A stretch of DNA of 64,000 nucleotides from Tamlana crocina (lineage in GTDB: Bacteria; Bacteroidota; Bacteroidia; Flavobacteriales; Flavobacteriaceae), in the NCBI GenBank assembly GCA_040429635.1, contig CP158972.1, positions 219,918-283,917 on the forward strand, given 5' to 3'. Both the position numbers and the translations under genes were made by a program. The notes below the pieces were generated by a model. It worked only from the letters and a program-made list of their open reading frames with translations. It was not told the DNA's origin and did not search any database. Each line of letters opens with the position of its first letter. Positions within the stretch are counted from its first letter, which is position 1. Positions 20,609 to 29,200 of this stretch are shown in pieces.

Positions 20609-21190
20609 ATGGTAGTTTTAATCGCTCCCGAGCAGGACATAAAAAATGAAATTTCTATTCTAAATCAGCTTTTCGAAGCTGGTTTAGAGTATTTTCATTT
20701 ACGGAAGCCACATAAAAACTATCAATCGCACGGCGAGTATTTAAACCAAATTGATAAACGTTTTCACAACAGAATTGTGGTACATCAACATCATAAATTG
20801 ATAAACGATTATAACTTAAAAGGCATTCATTTTCAGGAGGCCAAACGACGCGAAGTTTCTTTGGACACTCTTCAAAGCATCAGGAATAACCAAAGCATCT
20901 GTATGAGCAGTTCGTTTCATTGTACCGAAGAATTGATGGCGTGTGAGTTCGAGTTCGACTATCATTTATTGAGCCCGGTGTTTTCATCCATTTCAAAAAA
21001 AGGTTACAGAGGCCGTGGTTTTGATGTTAACCACATCAACAAACCCATCATTGGAATGGGCGGAGTGACCACCAAAAACCTGTCGGAATTCACAAAACTG
21101 GGTTACCAAGGCGTTGGTGTTTTAGGCGGTATTTGGCAGAGTGAAACGCCTGTGCAGGATTTTAAAACGATGAAACATCACTTCGAGTGA
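20609..21190 (+). CDS. thiamine phosphate synthase/TenI-like protein
   Basis: A 193-aa ThiE/TenI superfamily TIM barrel. Recognisable parts are FHLRKPHKNY near the N-terminus, GIHFQEAKR, HLLSPVFSSISKKGYRG and a phosphate-binding GMGGVT near residue 150. It lacks the clear IND-x-DGVHLG block of true ThiE, which is present in the second paralogue at 22076. A TenI-like thiazole tautomerase or a degenerate ThiE is therefore more likely. Its last codons and TGA stop (KHHFE-stop) come from a dispersed repeat that also occurs at 20472, so the C-terminus has been altered by repeat insertion. It sits between thiC and thiD. Confidence 0.8.
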   Translation: MVVLIAPEQDIKNEISILNQLFEAGLEYFHLRKPHKNYQSHGEYLNQIDKRFHNRIVVHQHHKLINDYNLKGIHFQEAKRREVSLDTLQSIRNNQSICMSSSFHCTEELMACEFEFDYHLLSPVFSSISKKGYRGRGFDVNHINKPIIGMGGVTTKNLSEFTKLGYQGVGVLGGIWQSETPVQDFKTMKHHFE

Positions 21191-21295
21191 TTCCGAAGCA
21201 TGAGGAATTGTATTGATAAGTTTTCTAAACAGATTATAAAAATTATGAAATGCTGAAACAAAGCTTCGACTCCGCTCAGCCTGACAATTCAACAT
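21174..21295. repeat. dispersed repeat pieces at the end of the tenI-like gene
   Basis: CATCACTTCGAGTGATTCCGAAG (from 21174) repeats the sequence at 20472 and includes the tenI-like stop codon. At the other side, CTTCGACTCCGCTCAGCCTGAC (about 21265-21286) is the reverse-oriented GTCA/GAGCG half-unit. The two halves bracket the gap before thiD. Confidence 0.75.
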
Positions 21296-21303
21296 AACAA
21301 CAT

Positions 21304-22071
21304 ATGCAAAACGATAAAACATATATATTAACCATTGCAGGCCACGACCCCTCGGGTGGTGCGGGACTCACTTCAGATATCAAAACATTTGAGACACATG
21401 GTTTGTACGGTTTATCGGTTTGTACAGCCATTACGGTTCAAAACGATGTGGATTTTAAAACTTGCGATTGGGTAAAACCCGAAGTTATTTCAGACCAAAT
21501 TGATGTGCTTTTTCAACGGTTTCAAATTTCAGTAGTGAAAATTGGCATTGTTGAATCTTGGGACGTTTTGCTAAGTATCTTAAAACAGTTAAACCACCTC
21601 AACCCTGATATAAAAATCGTTTTAGATCCTATTTTTAAGGCCAGCGCCGGGTTCGATTTTCATACTTCAGAAAATCAACAGTTGTTAGATAGTATTTGGG
21701 ACAGGTGTTTTATTATCACCCCTAATTACGATGAAATTCAATCCCTTTACCCAGAAAAAGATATAGAAACGACTCTTGAACACATTTCAACCAAAACCCA
21801 AATTTATTTAAAAGGTGGACACAGAACTGATAAACCAGGCTGGGACGCATTGTACCACAGTAAAATTGTAAAGATCAATATCCCACCAAGTGTTGAAAAA
21901 GTTTCAGAAAAGCACGGCAGCGGTTGTGTATTGTCGTCTGCCCTGGCCTCCAATTTAGCTTTAGAAATACCTTTGGAAGACGCTGCCCAACACGCCAAAT
22001 ATTACACCGAGCAGTTTTTAAATTCGAATTCGGGTTTACTCGGTCATCACAATTATCAATTAAAACATTAG
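21304..22071 (+). CDS. thiD: hydroxymethylpyrimidine/phosphomethylpyrimidine kinase ThiD
   Basis: Phosphorylates HMP and HMP-P to HMP-PP for coupling with the thiazole phosphate. The 255-aa protein is of the ribokinase fold. The N-terminal TIAGHDPSGGAGLTSDIKTF carries the substrate-binding motif. The C-terminal anion-hole segment HGSGCVLSSALASNLA contains the catalytic cysteine typical of ThiD (GSGC). It lies 4 bp upstream of thiE. Confidence 0.96.
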   Translation: MQNDKTYILTIAGHDPSGGAGLTSDIKTFETHGLYGLSVCTAITVQNDVDFKTCDWVKPEVISDQIDVLFQRFQISVVKIGIVESWDVLLSILKQLNHLNPDIKIVLDPIFKASAGFDFHTSENQQLLDSIWDRCFIITPNYDEIQSLYPEKDIETTLEHISTKTQIYLKGGHRTDKPGWDALYHSKIVKINIPPSVEKVSEKHGSGCVLSSALASNLALEIPLEDAAQHAKYYTEQFLNSNSGLLGHHNYQLKH

Positions 22072-22075
22072 CAAC

Positions 22076-22717
22076 ATGCAAATAGCAAAGCTTCATTATA
22101 TATCACAAGGAGATTCTCCGGAAGCCCATCTTAAAAACGTCCAAAAAGCCTGTACCTACGGTGCCGAATTGGTGCAACTTCGATTAAAAAATTATTCCGA
22201 AGATATCATTTTAAAAACCGCAGAACAAGCTCGGGAAATTACGGCACATTTTCAAACGCGGTTGATTATAAACGACCATTATAAAATTGCTAAAGTTATA
22301 AAAGCAGACGGTGTGCATTTGGGAAAAACCGATACCTGCCCCGCCGAAGCCCGTGAATATTTAGGTAAATGGTACTTAATTGGTGGAACGGCAAATACCC
22401 TTGAAGACTGCGAAAACCTAATCGCCAAAAACGTCGATTATGTTGGCTTGGGGCCGTATCGGTTTACTAAAACCAAAGCTAATTTGAGCCCTATTTTGGG
22501 CTTGGAAGGCTATCAAGCTATTCTCGACACCTTAAAAAGCAGTACGCCTATTATTGCCATTGGAGGAATAAATGAAGCCGACATTCCTGAGCTTTTAAAA
22601 ACCGGTGTTCACGGTATTGCCATGTCTGGAGCCATTACACAAGATTTCAACAACATTTCAAATATTAACAAACTTTTGGGCGCATCGGCCACCCAAGAGC
22701 AACGCCATACTTTTTAA
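22076..22717 (+). CDS. thiE: thiamine phosphate synthase ThiE
   Basis: Joins HMP-PP and thiazole phosphate to thiamine phosphate. The 213-aa TIM barrel has [42 protein letters not shown] and the phosphate-binding [11 protein letters not shown], the standard ThiE block order. It starts 4 bp after thiD and is followed 1 bp after its stop by thiG. It is the more canonical of the two ThiE-superfamily proteins in this operon. Confidence 0.94.
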   Translation: MQIAKLHYISQGDSPEAHLKNVQKACTYGAELVQLRLKNYSEDIILKTAEQAREITAHFQTRLIINDHYKIAKVIKADGVHLGKTDTCPAEAREYLGKWYLIGGTANTLEDCENLIAKNVDYVGLGPYRFTKTKANLSPILGLEGYQAILDTLKSSTPIIAIGGINEADIPELLKTGVHGIAMSGAITQDFNNISNINKLLGASATQEQRHTF

Positions 22718-22718
22718 T

Positions 22719-23489
22719 ATGAACGATTTACTAAAAATAACAGATAAAACATTTCAATCGAGATTATTTACTGGCACTGGAAAATTCAGTTCCAACCAAC
22801 TAATGACAGAAGCCATTCTCGCTTCGGAAAGTGAGTTGGTTACGGTGGCTCTAAAACGTGTTGACGCCAACAACAGTAAGGATAAAATGCTGAAAAGCAT
22901 CATGCAGCCCCACGTCAATCTATTGCCCAATACCTCGGGCGTTCGAAATGCCAAAGAAGCGGTGTTTGCGGCGCAATTGGCCCGTGAGGCTTTGGATACC
23001 AACTGGGTAAAATTGGAAATCCATCCCGACCCCAAATATTTGTTGCCCGACCCCATTGAAACCTTAAAAGCAGCCGAAGAACTGGTAAAATTAGGCTTTG
23101 TGGTGATGCCCTACATTCATGCCGACCCCGTGTTGTGCAAACGTTTGGAAGAAGTGGGAGCACAGTGTGTTATGCCATTGGGCGCACCAATTGGCACCAA
23201 CAAAGGATTGAAAACCCTAGACTTTTTAGAAATTATTATCGAGCAAAGCAACGTTCCCGTAATTGTGGATGCTGGTATTGGTAGCCCGTCGCACGCCGCC
23301 TTTGCCATGGAACTGGGTGCCGATGCCGTTTTGGTCAATACCGCCATTGCCGTTTCGCAAAACCCTACCAACATGGCGAAAGCCTTCAAAATGGCCGTTC
23401 AAGCAGGAAGAATGGCCTACAACGCCAAATTGGCTTCCGTAAAAACCCACGCCGAAGCCAGTAGCCCGTTAACCAGTTTTTTAAAATAA
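22719..23489 (+). CDS. thiG: thiazole synthase ThiG
   Basis: Forms the thiazole phosphate ring from DXP, dehydroglycine and ThiS thiocarboxylate. The ATG at 22719 gives 256 aa beginning [17 protein letters not shown], the typical ThiG start, and fits 1 bp after the thiE stop; an earlier in-frame start at 22605 would overlap thiE heavily and is rejected. The Schiff-base lysine lies in VTVALKRVD. Phosphate-binding glycines are in [11 protein letters not shown] and [13 protein letters not shown]. Confidence 0.96.
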   Translation: MNDLLKITDKTFQSRLFTGTGKFSSNQLMTEAILASESELVTVALKRVDANNSKDKMLKSIMQPHVNLLPNTSGVRNAKEAVFAAQLAREALDTNWVKLEIHPDPKYLLPDPIETLKAAEELVKLGFVVMPYIHADPVLCKRLEEVGAQCVMPLGAPIGTNKGLKTLDFLEIIIEQSNVPVIVDAGIGSPSHAAFAMELGADAVLVNTAIAVSQNPTNMAKAFKMAVQAGRMAYNAKLASVKTHAEASSPLTSFLK

Positions 23490-23499
23490 CCATACCTCA

Positions 23500-23540
23500 T
23501 TACGAAGGAGGTACGACTGAAGTAATCTCATAATTGAAGT
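23500..23540. repeat. dispersed repeat half-unit between thiG and thiH
   Basis: CATTACGAAGGAGGTACGAC...AATCTCAT is a diverged copy, in the other orientation, of the unit near 36700-36730 (TGAGATTCCTACGTCGTACC). It is also related to the first half of the copy inside gltX (57278-57306). Confidence 0.6.
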
Positions 23541-23571
23541 TCCCAATTCAAAAAAGAATTTCGCATAAAAT

Positions 23572-24708
23572 ATGAAAACCAATATTCAAAATCCAATAAA
23601 AAGTAGTTTCACAAACATTCTCGATACCTACAATTGGGACGAAACCTTGTCTAGTATCAACTCCAAAACGGCACAAGATGTAGAGCATGCTTTAGCTAAA
23701 ACCAAACGCGATTTAGAAGATTTTAAGGCCCTCGTTTCACCAGCAGCCAAACCCTATTTAGAGCGAATGGCCCAACTGAGCCAAAGTATTACCAAAAAGC
23801 GCTTTGGCAATACCATACAAATGTACGTACCTATGTATTTAAGCAACGAATGCCAAAACATTTGTACGTATTGCGGATTTAGTATGACGAATAAAATTCC
23901 GCGCCGCACTCTTACCGATGCCGAAATTTTAAAAGAAGTTGCCTTTTTAAAAAATAAAGGCTACGACCATATTTTGTTGGTTACCGGTGAAGCCAACAAA
24001 ACGGTTGGAGTTCCTTACATTAAAAATTCGATTAAACTGATTAACGAACAGTTTTCTAATATTACTATTGAAGTCCAGCCATTGGACCAAAATGAATACG
24101 AAGAGCTGATTGAAGCCAACTTATATGCCGTTTTGGTGTATCAAGAAACCTACAACAGGGCAGAGTATAAAAAACATCACCCGAAAGGGAAAAAATCGAA
24201 TTTTAACTACCGATTGGAAACTCCCGACAGATTGGGCAGGGCTGGTGTTCACAAAATAGGATTGGGCGCATTGTTTGGTTTGGAAGACTGGCGTGCCGAT
24301 AGTTTTTTTACGGCTTTGCATTTAAAATACCTCCAAAAAAAATATTGGAAAACCAAGTATTCCATTTCGTTTCCGAGGTTGCGTCCTCATTCCGGTGGAT
24401 TGGAACCTAAAGTAGAAATGACCGACAGCGATTTGGCACAAACCATCTGTGCCTTCCGGTTATTGGATGAAGATGTGGAACTTTCCATGAGTACCCGCGA
24501 GAGTGAAACCTTCAGAAATCATATTGTCCATTTGGGCATTACCTCCATGAGTGCCGAATCGAAAACCAACCCCGGTGGTTATGTGGTAAAACCACAATCG
24601 TTGGAGCAGTTTGAAATTTCAGACGAACGCCCCACGGAAACCATTGCAGAAATGCTTCAAAATAATGGTTTGGAACCCGTTTGGAAAGACTGGGAAAACA
24701 CTTGGTAA
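23572..24708 (+). CDS. thiH: 2-iminoacetate synthase ThiH
   Basis: Radical SAM tyrosine lyase producing dehydroglycine for ThiG. The 378-aa protein carries the cluster motif C-x3-C-x2-C at Cys94, Cys98 and Cys101 (ECQNICTYCGF). Downstream blocks VTGEANKTVG and ETYNRAEYKKHHPKGKKS are characteristic. It is the last thi gene seen. In many Bacteroidota thiF follows thiH, but here an unrelated operon begins 135 bp later. Confidence 0.96.
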   Translation: MKTNIQNPIKSSFTNILDTYNWDETLSSINSKTAQDVEHALAKTKRDLEDFKALVSPAAKPYLERMAQLSQSITKKRFGNTIQMYVPMYLSNECQNICTYCGFSMTNKIPRRTLTDAEILKEVAFLKNKGYDHILLVTGEANKTVGVPYIKNSIKLINEQFSNITIEVQPLDQNEYEELIEANLYAVLVYQETYNRAEYKKHHPKGKKSNFNYRLETPDRLGRAGVHKIGLGALFGLEDWRADSFFTALHLKYLQKKYWKTKYSISFPRLRPHSGGLEPKVEMTDSDLAQTICAFRLLDEDVELSMSTRESETFRNHIVHLGITSMSAESKTNPGGYVVKPQSLEQFEISDERPTETIAEMLQNNGLEPVWKDWENTW

Positions 24709-24807
24709 ACGATAAAACATATTCAATTATTACGTATCAACGTCCATTCAAAAAACACAACTATCTAAAATTTAAATATTTACGTTCAATTATCGTGAAA
24801 TTTTTAC

Positions 24808-24815
24808 TACCTTTA
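24808..24815 (+). promoter_or_regulatory. candidate -7 element for the seven-gene operon
   Basis: TACCTTTA at 24808-24815 differs by one base from the Bacteroidota -7 consensus TAnnTTTG and lies 29 bp before the first ATG. No clear -33 TTG is seen, so this is weak. Confidence 0.35.
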
Positions 24816-24843
24816 AGGGGCTAACTGTAAATTTCTTCACGCT

Positions 24844-25344
24844 ATGAGTACGCCAAGAATTCCTACCAATTACCACCATACCATTCACCCCGATGCGCCT
24901 TTTGATGTGGACACCGAATTATCGGGTGGCATGGATGCCCGGCACTCCGGACAAATTGCAACGGCACTTTCCGGAAGTGTGCAAAACATTATCAGCGGCA
25001 ACCTGAATACTACCAATACACTAAAACTTACCGGAGATGCAAAAGAACCCGTGGCAACCGACAATAAAATGGAAATTTTAAATCTGCCTCGGTTCACCTT
25101 GCAAGACATCAAAGATTTGATGAAACATCGCGTGCGTATACCGAATTACACCAACATTTGTTTTAAAATGATGGGCGTAGAATTTTTTAGTATCTGCACT
25201 AGCGGCGAAGGGCAAATTATTACCGAACCTTACGTACCTACATCGGCTGAACTTTGCGAAGACGATTGTTGCCAACCCGACACCCGACCCTTCCCGAAAA
25301 GGAGTGACATTCGAGAAACCGACACCAAAAAACAAACGCCATGA
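24844..25344 (+). CDS. uncharacterised protein, first gene of the phasin-like/isoprenoid operon
   Basis: I do not recognise a family. The 166-aa protein has no signal peptide or membrane span. The first 70 residues are polar and rich in Gly, Thr, Asn and Ser (ALSGSVQNIISGNLNTTNT), so probably flexible. Residues about 75-130 look folded (EILNLPRFTLQDIKDLMKHR, then CFKMMGVEFFSIC). A cysteine-rich stretch CEDDCC lies near 142, followed by a charged tail. The third protein of the operon also has a Cys-rich stretch (CCAPKEKCPPHC), so both may bind a metal or form disulfides. Its stop overlaps the start of the next gene (ATGATGA), which implies translational coupling. Confidence 0.75.
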   Translation: MSTPRIPTNYHHTIHPDAPFDVDTELSGGMDARHSGQIATALSGSVQNIISGNLNTTNTLKLTGDAKEPVATDNKMEILNLPRFTLQDIKDLMKHRVRIPNYTNICFKMMGVEFFSICTSGEGQIITEPYVPTSAELCEDDCCQPDTRPFPKRSDIRETDTKKQTP

Positions 25345-26123
25345 TGACCAAAGTACCCAATGCTACAATTGAAAATATCGATTTTGGAGATGAAACCATT
25401 ATTTTGAATGGTGCACCTACACGGTTGAGCGGTACGGTACAGTTGCGCAACACCAATAAAACCAACACCCGAATTCGGTACATAGGTCTAAAACCCACTA
25501 CCAGCAAAAGTTTAAACAAACTAAGTGATATTTCACTTTATATAAACACCAAACTGCGTGCCGGCGAAACCAAATTACAGTCGCTCACGGTCAGCCTTCC
25601 TCCAGAAACACCACCGGGCACTTATCATCAATTCATTGAAATTAAGGGCAAAAAAAAACAAGTTCAGTTGGTGGTTCAGCCTAGTATCAACATCGCTGTG
25701 CAACCCAACGAATTTACGCTTCAGGCTACTGCTCCGGGCACAAAACACAGCGTTAGTTTTACCGTTTTAAACAGGGGCAACCTCGATTTTCAAATCCCCA
25801 ATCCTAAACACGTGGCAGCTCTCGATATGGATATGCTGTGCCGCGCCTTTGGTTTTGGAGTAAGAGATAGAAAAGCCAATGGTTTTAACGCGACCATGGA
25901 CCAAATTACGCAACACATCAAAGAACAATTGCCCAATTGGGCCAACGCCAAAATTGCCGAGGCCGGACAAATAATAAAACCCGGCAAGCAGATGCTTGTT
26001 ACGTTTTCTTTTGTGATGCCGAAGGAAGCCCAAGCCGATAACGACTACGATTTGAACGTTCGGTTTTGGGACCAAGAATTATCGTTTGTTATTAAATCGC
26101 ACCAAGAATCTAAAATCACCTAA
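25341..26123 (+). CDS. uncharacterised protein with two Ig-like beta-sandwich domains
   Basis: A 260-aa protein without a signal peptide. Residues about 5-115 and 120-258 each read as an Ig-like beta-sandwich of the CARDB/NEW3/COG1470 type. Markers are alternating hydrophobics, the LRAGET and IIKPGKQ turn motifs, and PPETPPGTYHQF (a P-x-GTY turn seen in such domains). The second domain carries a roughly 60-residue helical insertion (DMDMLCRAFGFGVRDRKANG onward). These domains are normally extracellular, so a cytosolic tandem copy is unusual. It overlaps the preceding gene by 4 bp and is 3 bp from the next. A scaffold role is an inference from context. Confidence 0.78.
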   Translation: MMTKVPNATIENIDFGDETIILNGAPTRLSGTVQLRNTNKTNTRIRYIGLKPTTSKSLNKLSDISLYINTKLRAGETKLQSLTVSLPPETPPGTYHQFIEIKGKKKQVQLVVQPSINIAVQPNEFTLQATAPGTKHSVSFTVLNRGNLDFQIPNPKHVAALDMDMLCRAFGFGVRDRKANGFNATMDQITQHIKEQLPNWANAKIAEAGQIIKPGKQMLVTFSFVMPKEAQADNDYDLNVRFWDQELSFVIKSHQESKIT

Positions 26124-26126
26124 GCC

Positions 26127-26789
26127 ATGGAAAACAGAAAACTAAAATCGAACGTGTTTAGCGATGCCGTTATGGAAAATATCCAAACCCTTTCGGACAT
26201 GTCAATACAATTTTACGGCACCATGTTAGAAAATATGATAGGCAACAACGCCCCTGTTAGTGAACAAATGGGGCAGTTGGGCAAAAGTGCTTTGAACCCT
26301 CTTAAAGCCATTATGAATAACGAGGATTGCTGTGCGCCAAAAGAAAAATGCCCGCCACACTGCATTGCTTCCATCGATAGAAAAGCTATGGCTGGAGAGC
26401 GCATTATGATTCCTTTTACGGTAAAAAACAACTGTAGCTCAGCCAAAACCTATCAAGTAGGCATTCGGGAATTGACCGACCAGGATGGCACGTTAGCACC
26501 TTCGCAACCCAAGTTGAACAAAAACAGTGTGTCGCTTCAACCGCATGATTCCGAGCGCGTATTATTAGTACTCGATTTAGCCAATTTTAGTAATGGCACA
26601 TATTCCGCAGAAATTGTGCTCCGCGAAAAGGAATACAACCAAAATATTTGTTTGACCGTTAATGTGGCCGACCACCATGCCACAACGGCAACGCCGCATG
26701 AAGAGAAAAAATTCAAGTTGAAATGGCAAAGTTGGCAATCGCACTTTTACTGCGAACCCCAACAAAACCGCGACCGCCAAAACACTTAA
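26127..26789 (+). CDS. uncharacterised protein: short helical N-terminus plus Ig-like domain
   Basis: A 220-aa protein. Residues about 10-60 form a predicted amphipathic helix with methionines (SDMSIQFYGTMLENMIG), recalling the helical part of phasins. A cysteine cluster CCAPKEKCPPHC follows (about 69-80). Residues about 82-185 form one Ig-like beta-sandwich (AGERIMIPFTVKN, then SNGTYSAEIVLRE). The polar tail contains His and Lys. No signal peptide is present. Spacing to both neighbours is 3 bp. It shares its helix-plus-sandwich layout with the next two genes, suggesting duplication and divergence. Confidence 0.76.
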   Translation: MENRKLKSNVFSDAVMENIQTLSDMSIQFYGTMLENMIGNNAPVSEQMGQLGKSALNPLKAIMNNEDCCAPKEKCPPHCIASIDRKAMAGERIMIPFTVKNNCSSAKTYQVGIRELTDQDGTLAPSQPKLNKNSVSLQPHDSERVLLVLDLANFSNGTYSAEIVLREKEYNQNICLTVNVADHHATTATPHEEKKFKLKWQSWQSHFYCEPQQNRDRQNT

Positions 26790-26792
26790 AAA

Positions 26793-27431
26793 ATGACCAA
26801 AACAACCGACAATCAGCCTTTGGAAACCTTGTTTAAGCAAACTTTGGAACTGAATAAAAAATACATGAACCAAAGTTTAAATCTACTGAACCAATGGAGC
26901 AAACAGCCCAACAAGTCGAGCAACCTGTTTGTTTTTAAGCCCGAACAGTACAACAAGGCGTTTAAGGCGTTTGCCCAATTGAATTTAGAATATTATAACC
27001 ACGCCATGCAATTGGGTTTGGGGATGGTGGATTCATTTTTAAATGGTGAAAACAATGAAAATGAAATGGTAACTGAACCAGCTTTTGAACTGTCGGCCAA
27101 TGCTGAAGCGGGTTCAAGCGTGACTTTGGAATTTGTTTTGGAAAACACCAAAACCGAAACTGCCGAATGCCAACTCACCAATTCCATTTTTATAAACAGC
27201 GCATCCGAAGAATTTCCTAGTATCAAAACTACATTCAGTCCGCAAAAATTCACCCAAAAGCCGGGTGAGTCCAGCACGGTAAAAATCACCTTGCGGATTC
27301 CAAAAAACACACCGCCCAATATGTATTTCAGCAATGCGTCGGTGGTAGGCTACGAGCCTTCATTTTTCAGAATCCACCTCAATGTGCAACCCCCACAAAC
27401 CAAAACCACCAATGCCAAATCGAAAAAATAG
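26793..27431 (+). CDS. phasin-like helical domain fused to an Ig-like domain
   Basis: A 212-aa protein. Residues about 8-85 form two long amphipathic helices rich in Gln, Asn, Leu and Phe (LETLFKQTLELNKKYMNQSL and YNKAFKAFAQLNLEYYNHAM). The pattern resembles phasins, which coat polyhydroxyalkanoate granules. Residues about 100-200 are an Ig-like sandwich (AGSSVTLEFVLEN, KPGESSTVKITLRIP, TPPNMYFSN). No signal peptide. No PHA synthase is visible in the window, so if it coats a granule the core may be different. The next gene begins inside its 3' end. Confidence 0.76.
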   Translation: MTKTTDNQPLETLFKQTLELNKKYMNQSLNLLNQWSKQPNKSSNLFVFKPEQYNKAFKAFAQLNLEYYNHAMQLGLGMVDSFLNGENNENEMVTEPAFELSANAEAGSSVTLEFVLENTKTETAECQLTNSIFINSASEEFPSIKTTFSPQKFTQKPGESSTVKITLRIPKNTPPNMYFSNASVVGYEPSFFRIHLNVQPPQTKTTNAKSKK

Positions 27432-28140
27432 CAAAAAAAACGCATCGGGTGCTGGCGAATCGAAAAAGGATAAAAACGAATCGTGGATAGACCCCGACCG
27501 CGTGGTGAACAAAGCGCAGAACATCGTTAATTCTGCCGTTAATATTTTAGAGGAAGAAATAGCCGCGGGTATTTTGGCTGCCAAAAACATTGAAAAAAAA
27601 CTGATTGATGTTGACGAACTGAGGAGCAACCCCGATGCCTTGATGAACCGCATTAGGCGCGATTCGCACGAAGTACTCGATTTAGTGATTGATGGCTTTG
27701 CTTCCATTACCAGCCAAATGAACGAGGTTCTTGAAGCTTTGAAAAACGAAACGAATTCAACTTCAAAAAAAAATAAGTCCGCTTCAAAAAGTTCCTCAAA
27801 ACCATCAAATGGCGATATTATTTTTCTGGAACCCGAACATCCTTTAAAAGCAGGGGAAACCACAACGCTTAATTTGAGTTTGTTCAATGATTCGGAAAAC
27901 GAAACCACTACCATAGAACTCAGAAAATCGGATTTTTTAGGCAGTGGTTCACTAAAAATAGGACTTCGAGCCATTAAAATAGAGCCCAAAACGGTACAAC
28001 TAAAACCCCAGGAAGAAAAGGACATTAACATTACCATAAATCTTCCAAAAAACAGTACCGTTGGGCATTACAACGCTTTTTTAACCGATATAAACAATCC
28101 AAAAATTAGGATTCTTTTGGTTTTGGAAATTGTGGATTGA
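27412..28140 (+). CDS. helical domain plus Ig-like domain protein, paralogous in layout to its two neighbours
   Basis: The ATG at 27412 gives 242 aa and a 20-bp overlap with the preceding gene; an in-frame ATG at 27382 would add 10 residues. A Lys/Ser-rich N-terminus precedes a long helical region (about 25-110, with VNKAQNIVNSAVNILEEEIA). A Ser/Lys linker and an Ig-like sandwich from about 135 to the end follow (LKAGETTTLNLSLFN, LKPQEEKDINITINLPKNST). It is the third helix-plus-sandwich protein in a row. No signal peptide. Function unknown; association with a granule or membrane surface is inferred. Confidence 0.75.
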   Translation: MPNRKNSKKNASGAGESKKDKNESWIDPDRVVNKAQNIVNSAVNILEEEIAAGILAAKNIEKKLIDVDELRSNPDALMNRIRRDSHEVLDLVIDGFASITSQMNEVLEALKNETNSTSKKNKSASKSSSKPSNGDIIFLEPEHPLKAGETTTLNLSLFNDSENETTTIELRKSDFLGSGSLKIGLRAIKIEPKTVQLKPQEEKDINITINLPKNSTVGHYNAFLTDINNPKIRILLVLEIVD

Positions 28141-28169
28141 AGTACTAAAATTTCAAAAAACACGCTACG

Positions 28170-29198
28170 ATGGATGTTTCGGAAATGAAATCGAAATTAA
28201 AATTCTACGGTGCTGAAACCCTCCGTGGCATCCATGCGTTTGTACCCGAAAAAGAGCCCAAAAAATATTTGTACGATTTGGTTTTGGATTATCCCAACCG
28301 TGGCGGAAAAGGCTTCCGGCCGGGGTTGTGCATGGCCAGTTGTGGTGCACATGGCGGACCATTAAGTCAGGCTAAATTTAGCGCCGTTACCCTCGAAATG
28401 CTTCACAATGCCTTCCTAATCCACGACGATGTGGAAGACGAAAGCCTCTCGCGCCGCAACAAACCCACGATGCACACCACCCACAGCAGGGCCATAGCGA
28501 TAAACGTAGGCGATATGATGAATGCCTTGAGCCTTTTTCCGCTTTGGCACAACAAAACCCTTTTGGGTGAAAAATTGGCGCAACGCATTTTTTTGGAAAT
28601 CCATCATCTTATTACCGAATCGGCCGAAGGACAAGCCCTCGAATTGGGTTGGCGACAGGATAACCGCTGCGACCTTTCGGAAAGCGATTATCTGCGCATG
28701 ATTCTTAAAAAAACCTGTTGGTACACTTGCATTCAGCCCATACGCATCGGTGCGCTTATTGGGAGCAAAGGCAACGTGAACCCCGATAATTTTAATCGAT
28801 TGGGTTATTTTATGGGTGCTGCTTTTCAGATTCAGGACGATGTTCTCAATTTAGTGGGAGAAGAGAGTGCCTACGGAAAAGAAATAGGTGGCGATATTAT
28901 TGAAGGCAAGCGCACATTGATGCTCATTCATCTGCTTTCAGAATGTTCAAAAAACGAAAAATCGTTGATACAAAACTATTTGGGCACACCCGTTTTGGAA
29001 AGAACCATGACCGATGCCAAACACATTTTGGAGCTGATGCATAAATACGAATCCATCATCCATGCCAAAAAAACAAGTCAATATTTGGCCGGCGCAGCTT
29101 TAAAAGAATTTTACACCCATTTTTCACATTTGAAGGATTCTGAAGATAAAGCCTTTCTGGAAACCATCATTTTGTACATGATAAACAGAGATTATTGA
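28170..29198 (+). CDS. trans-isoprenyl diphosphate synthase (GGPP/FPP synthase family)
   Basis: Condenses IPP with allylic diphosphates. The 342-aa protein has the first aspartate-rich motif DDVED (Asp86, 87, 90) after NAFLIH, and the substrate-binding GGKGFRP near residue 50. The second motif reads DDVLN (223-227), where most bacterial enzymes have DDxxD, so its last Asp is Asn. A similar change occurs in some eukaryotic-type GGPP synthases. Chain length cannot be fixed, but Phe/Ala at -4/-5 from the first motif suggest a short to medium (C15-C20) product. It lies 29 bp after the five unknown proteins and 2 bp before a GGR-type flavoenzyme. Confidence 0.9.
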   Translation: MDVSEMKSKLKFYGAETLRGIHAFVPEKEPKKYLYDLVLDYPNRGGKGFRPGLCMASCGAHGGPLSQAKFSAVTLEMLHNAFLIHDDVEDESLSRRNKPTMHTTHSRAIAINVGDMMNALSLFPLWHNKTLLGEKLAQRIFLEIHHLITESAEGQALELGWRQDNRCDLSESDYLRMILKKTCWYTCIQPIRIGALIGSKGNVNPDNFNRLGYFMGAAFQIQDDVLNLVGEESAYGKEIGGDIIEGKRTLMLIHLLSECSKNEKSLIQNYLGTPVLERTMTDAKHILELMHKYESIIHAKKTSQYLAGAALKEFYTHFSHLKDSEDKAFLETIILYMINRDY

Positions 29199-29200
29199 AG

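Noticed and set aside
22605-22718. Upstream extension of the thiG reading frame
   Set aside because: It overlaps thiE by more than 100 bp and has no ThiG similarity; the ATG at 22719 gives the family-typical N-terminus.
26793-27431. A true PHA phasin with a PHA synthase operon
   Set aside because: No PhaC, PhaA/B or depolymerase is found in the window; only the helical pattern is phasin-like, so the PHA assignment is not supported.
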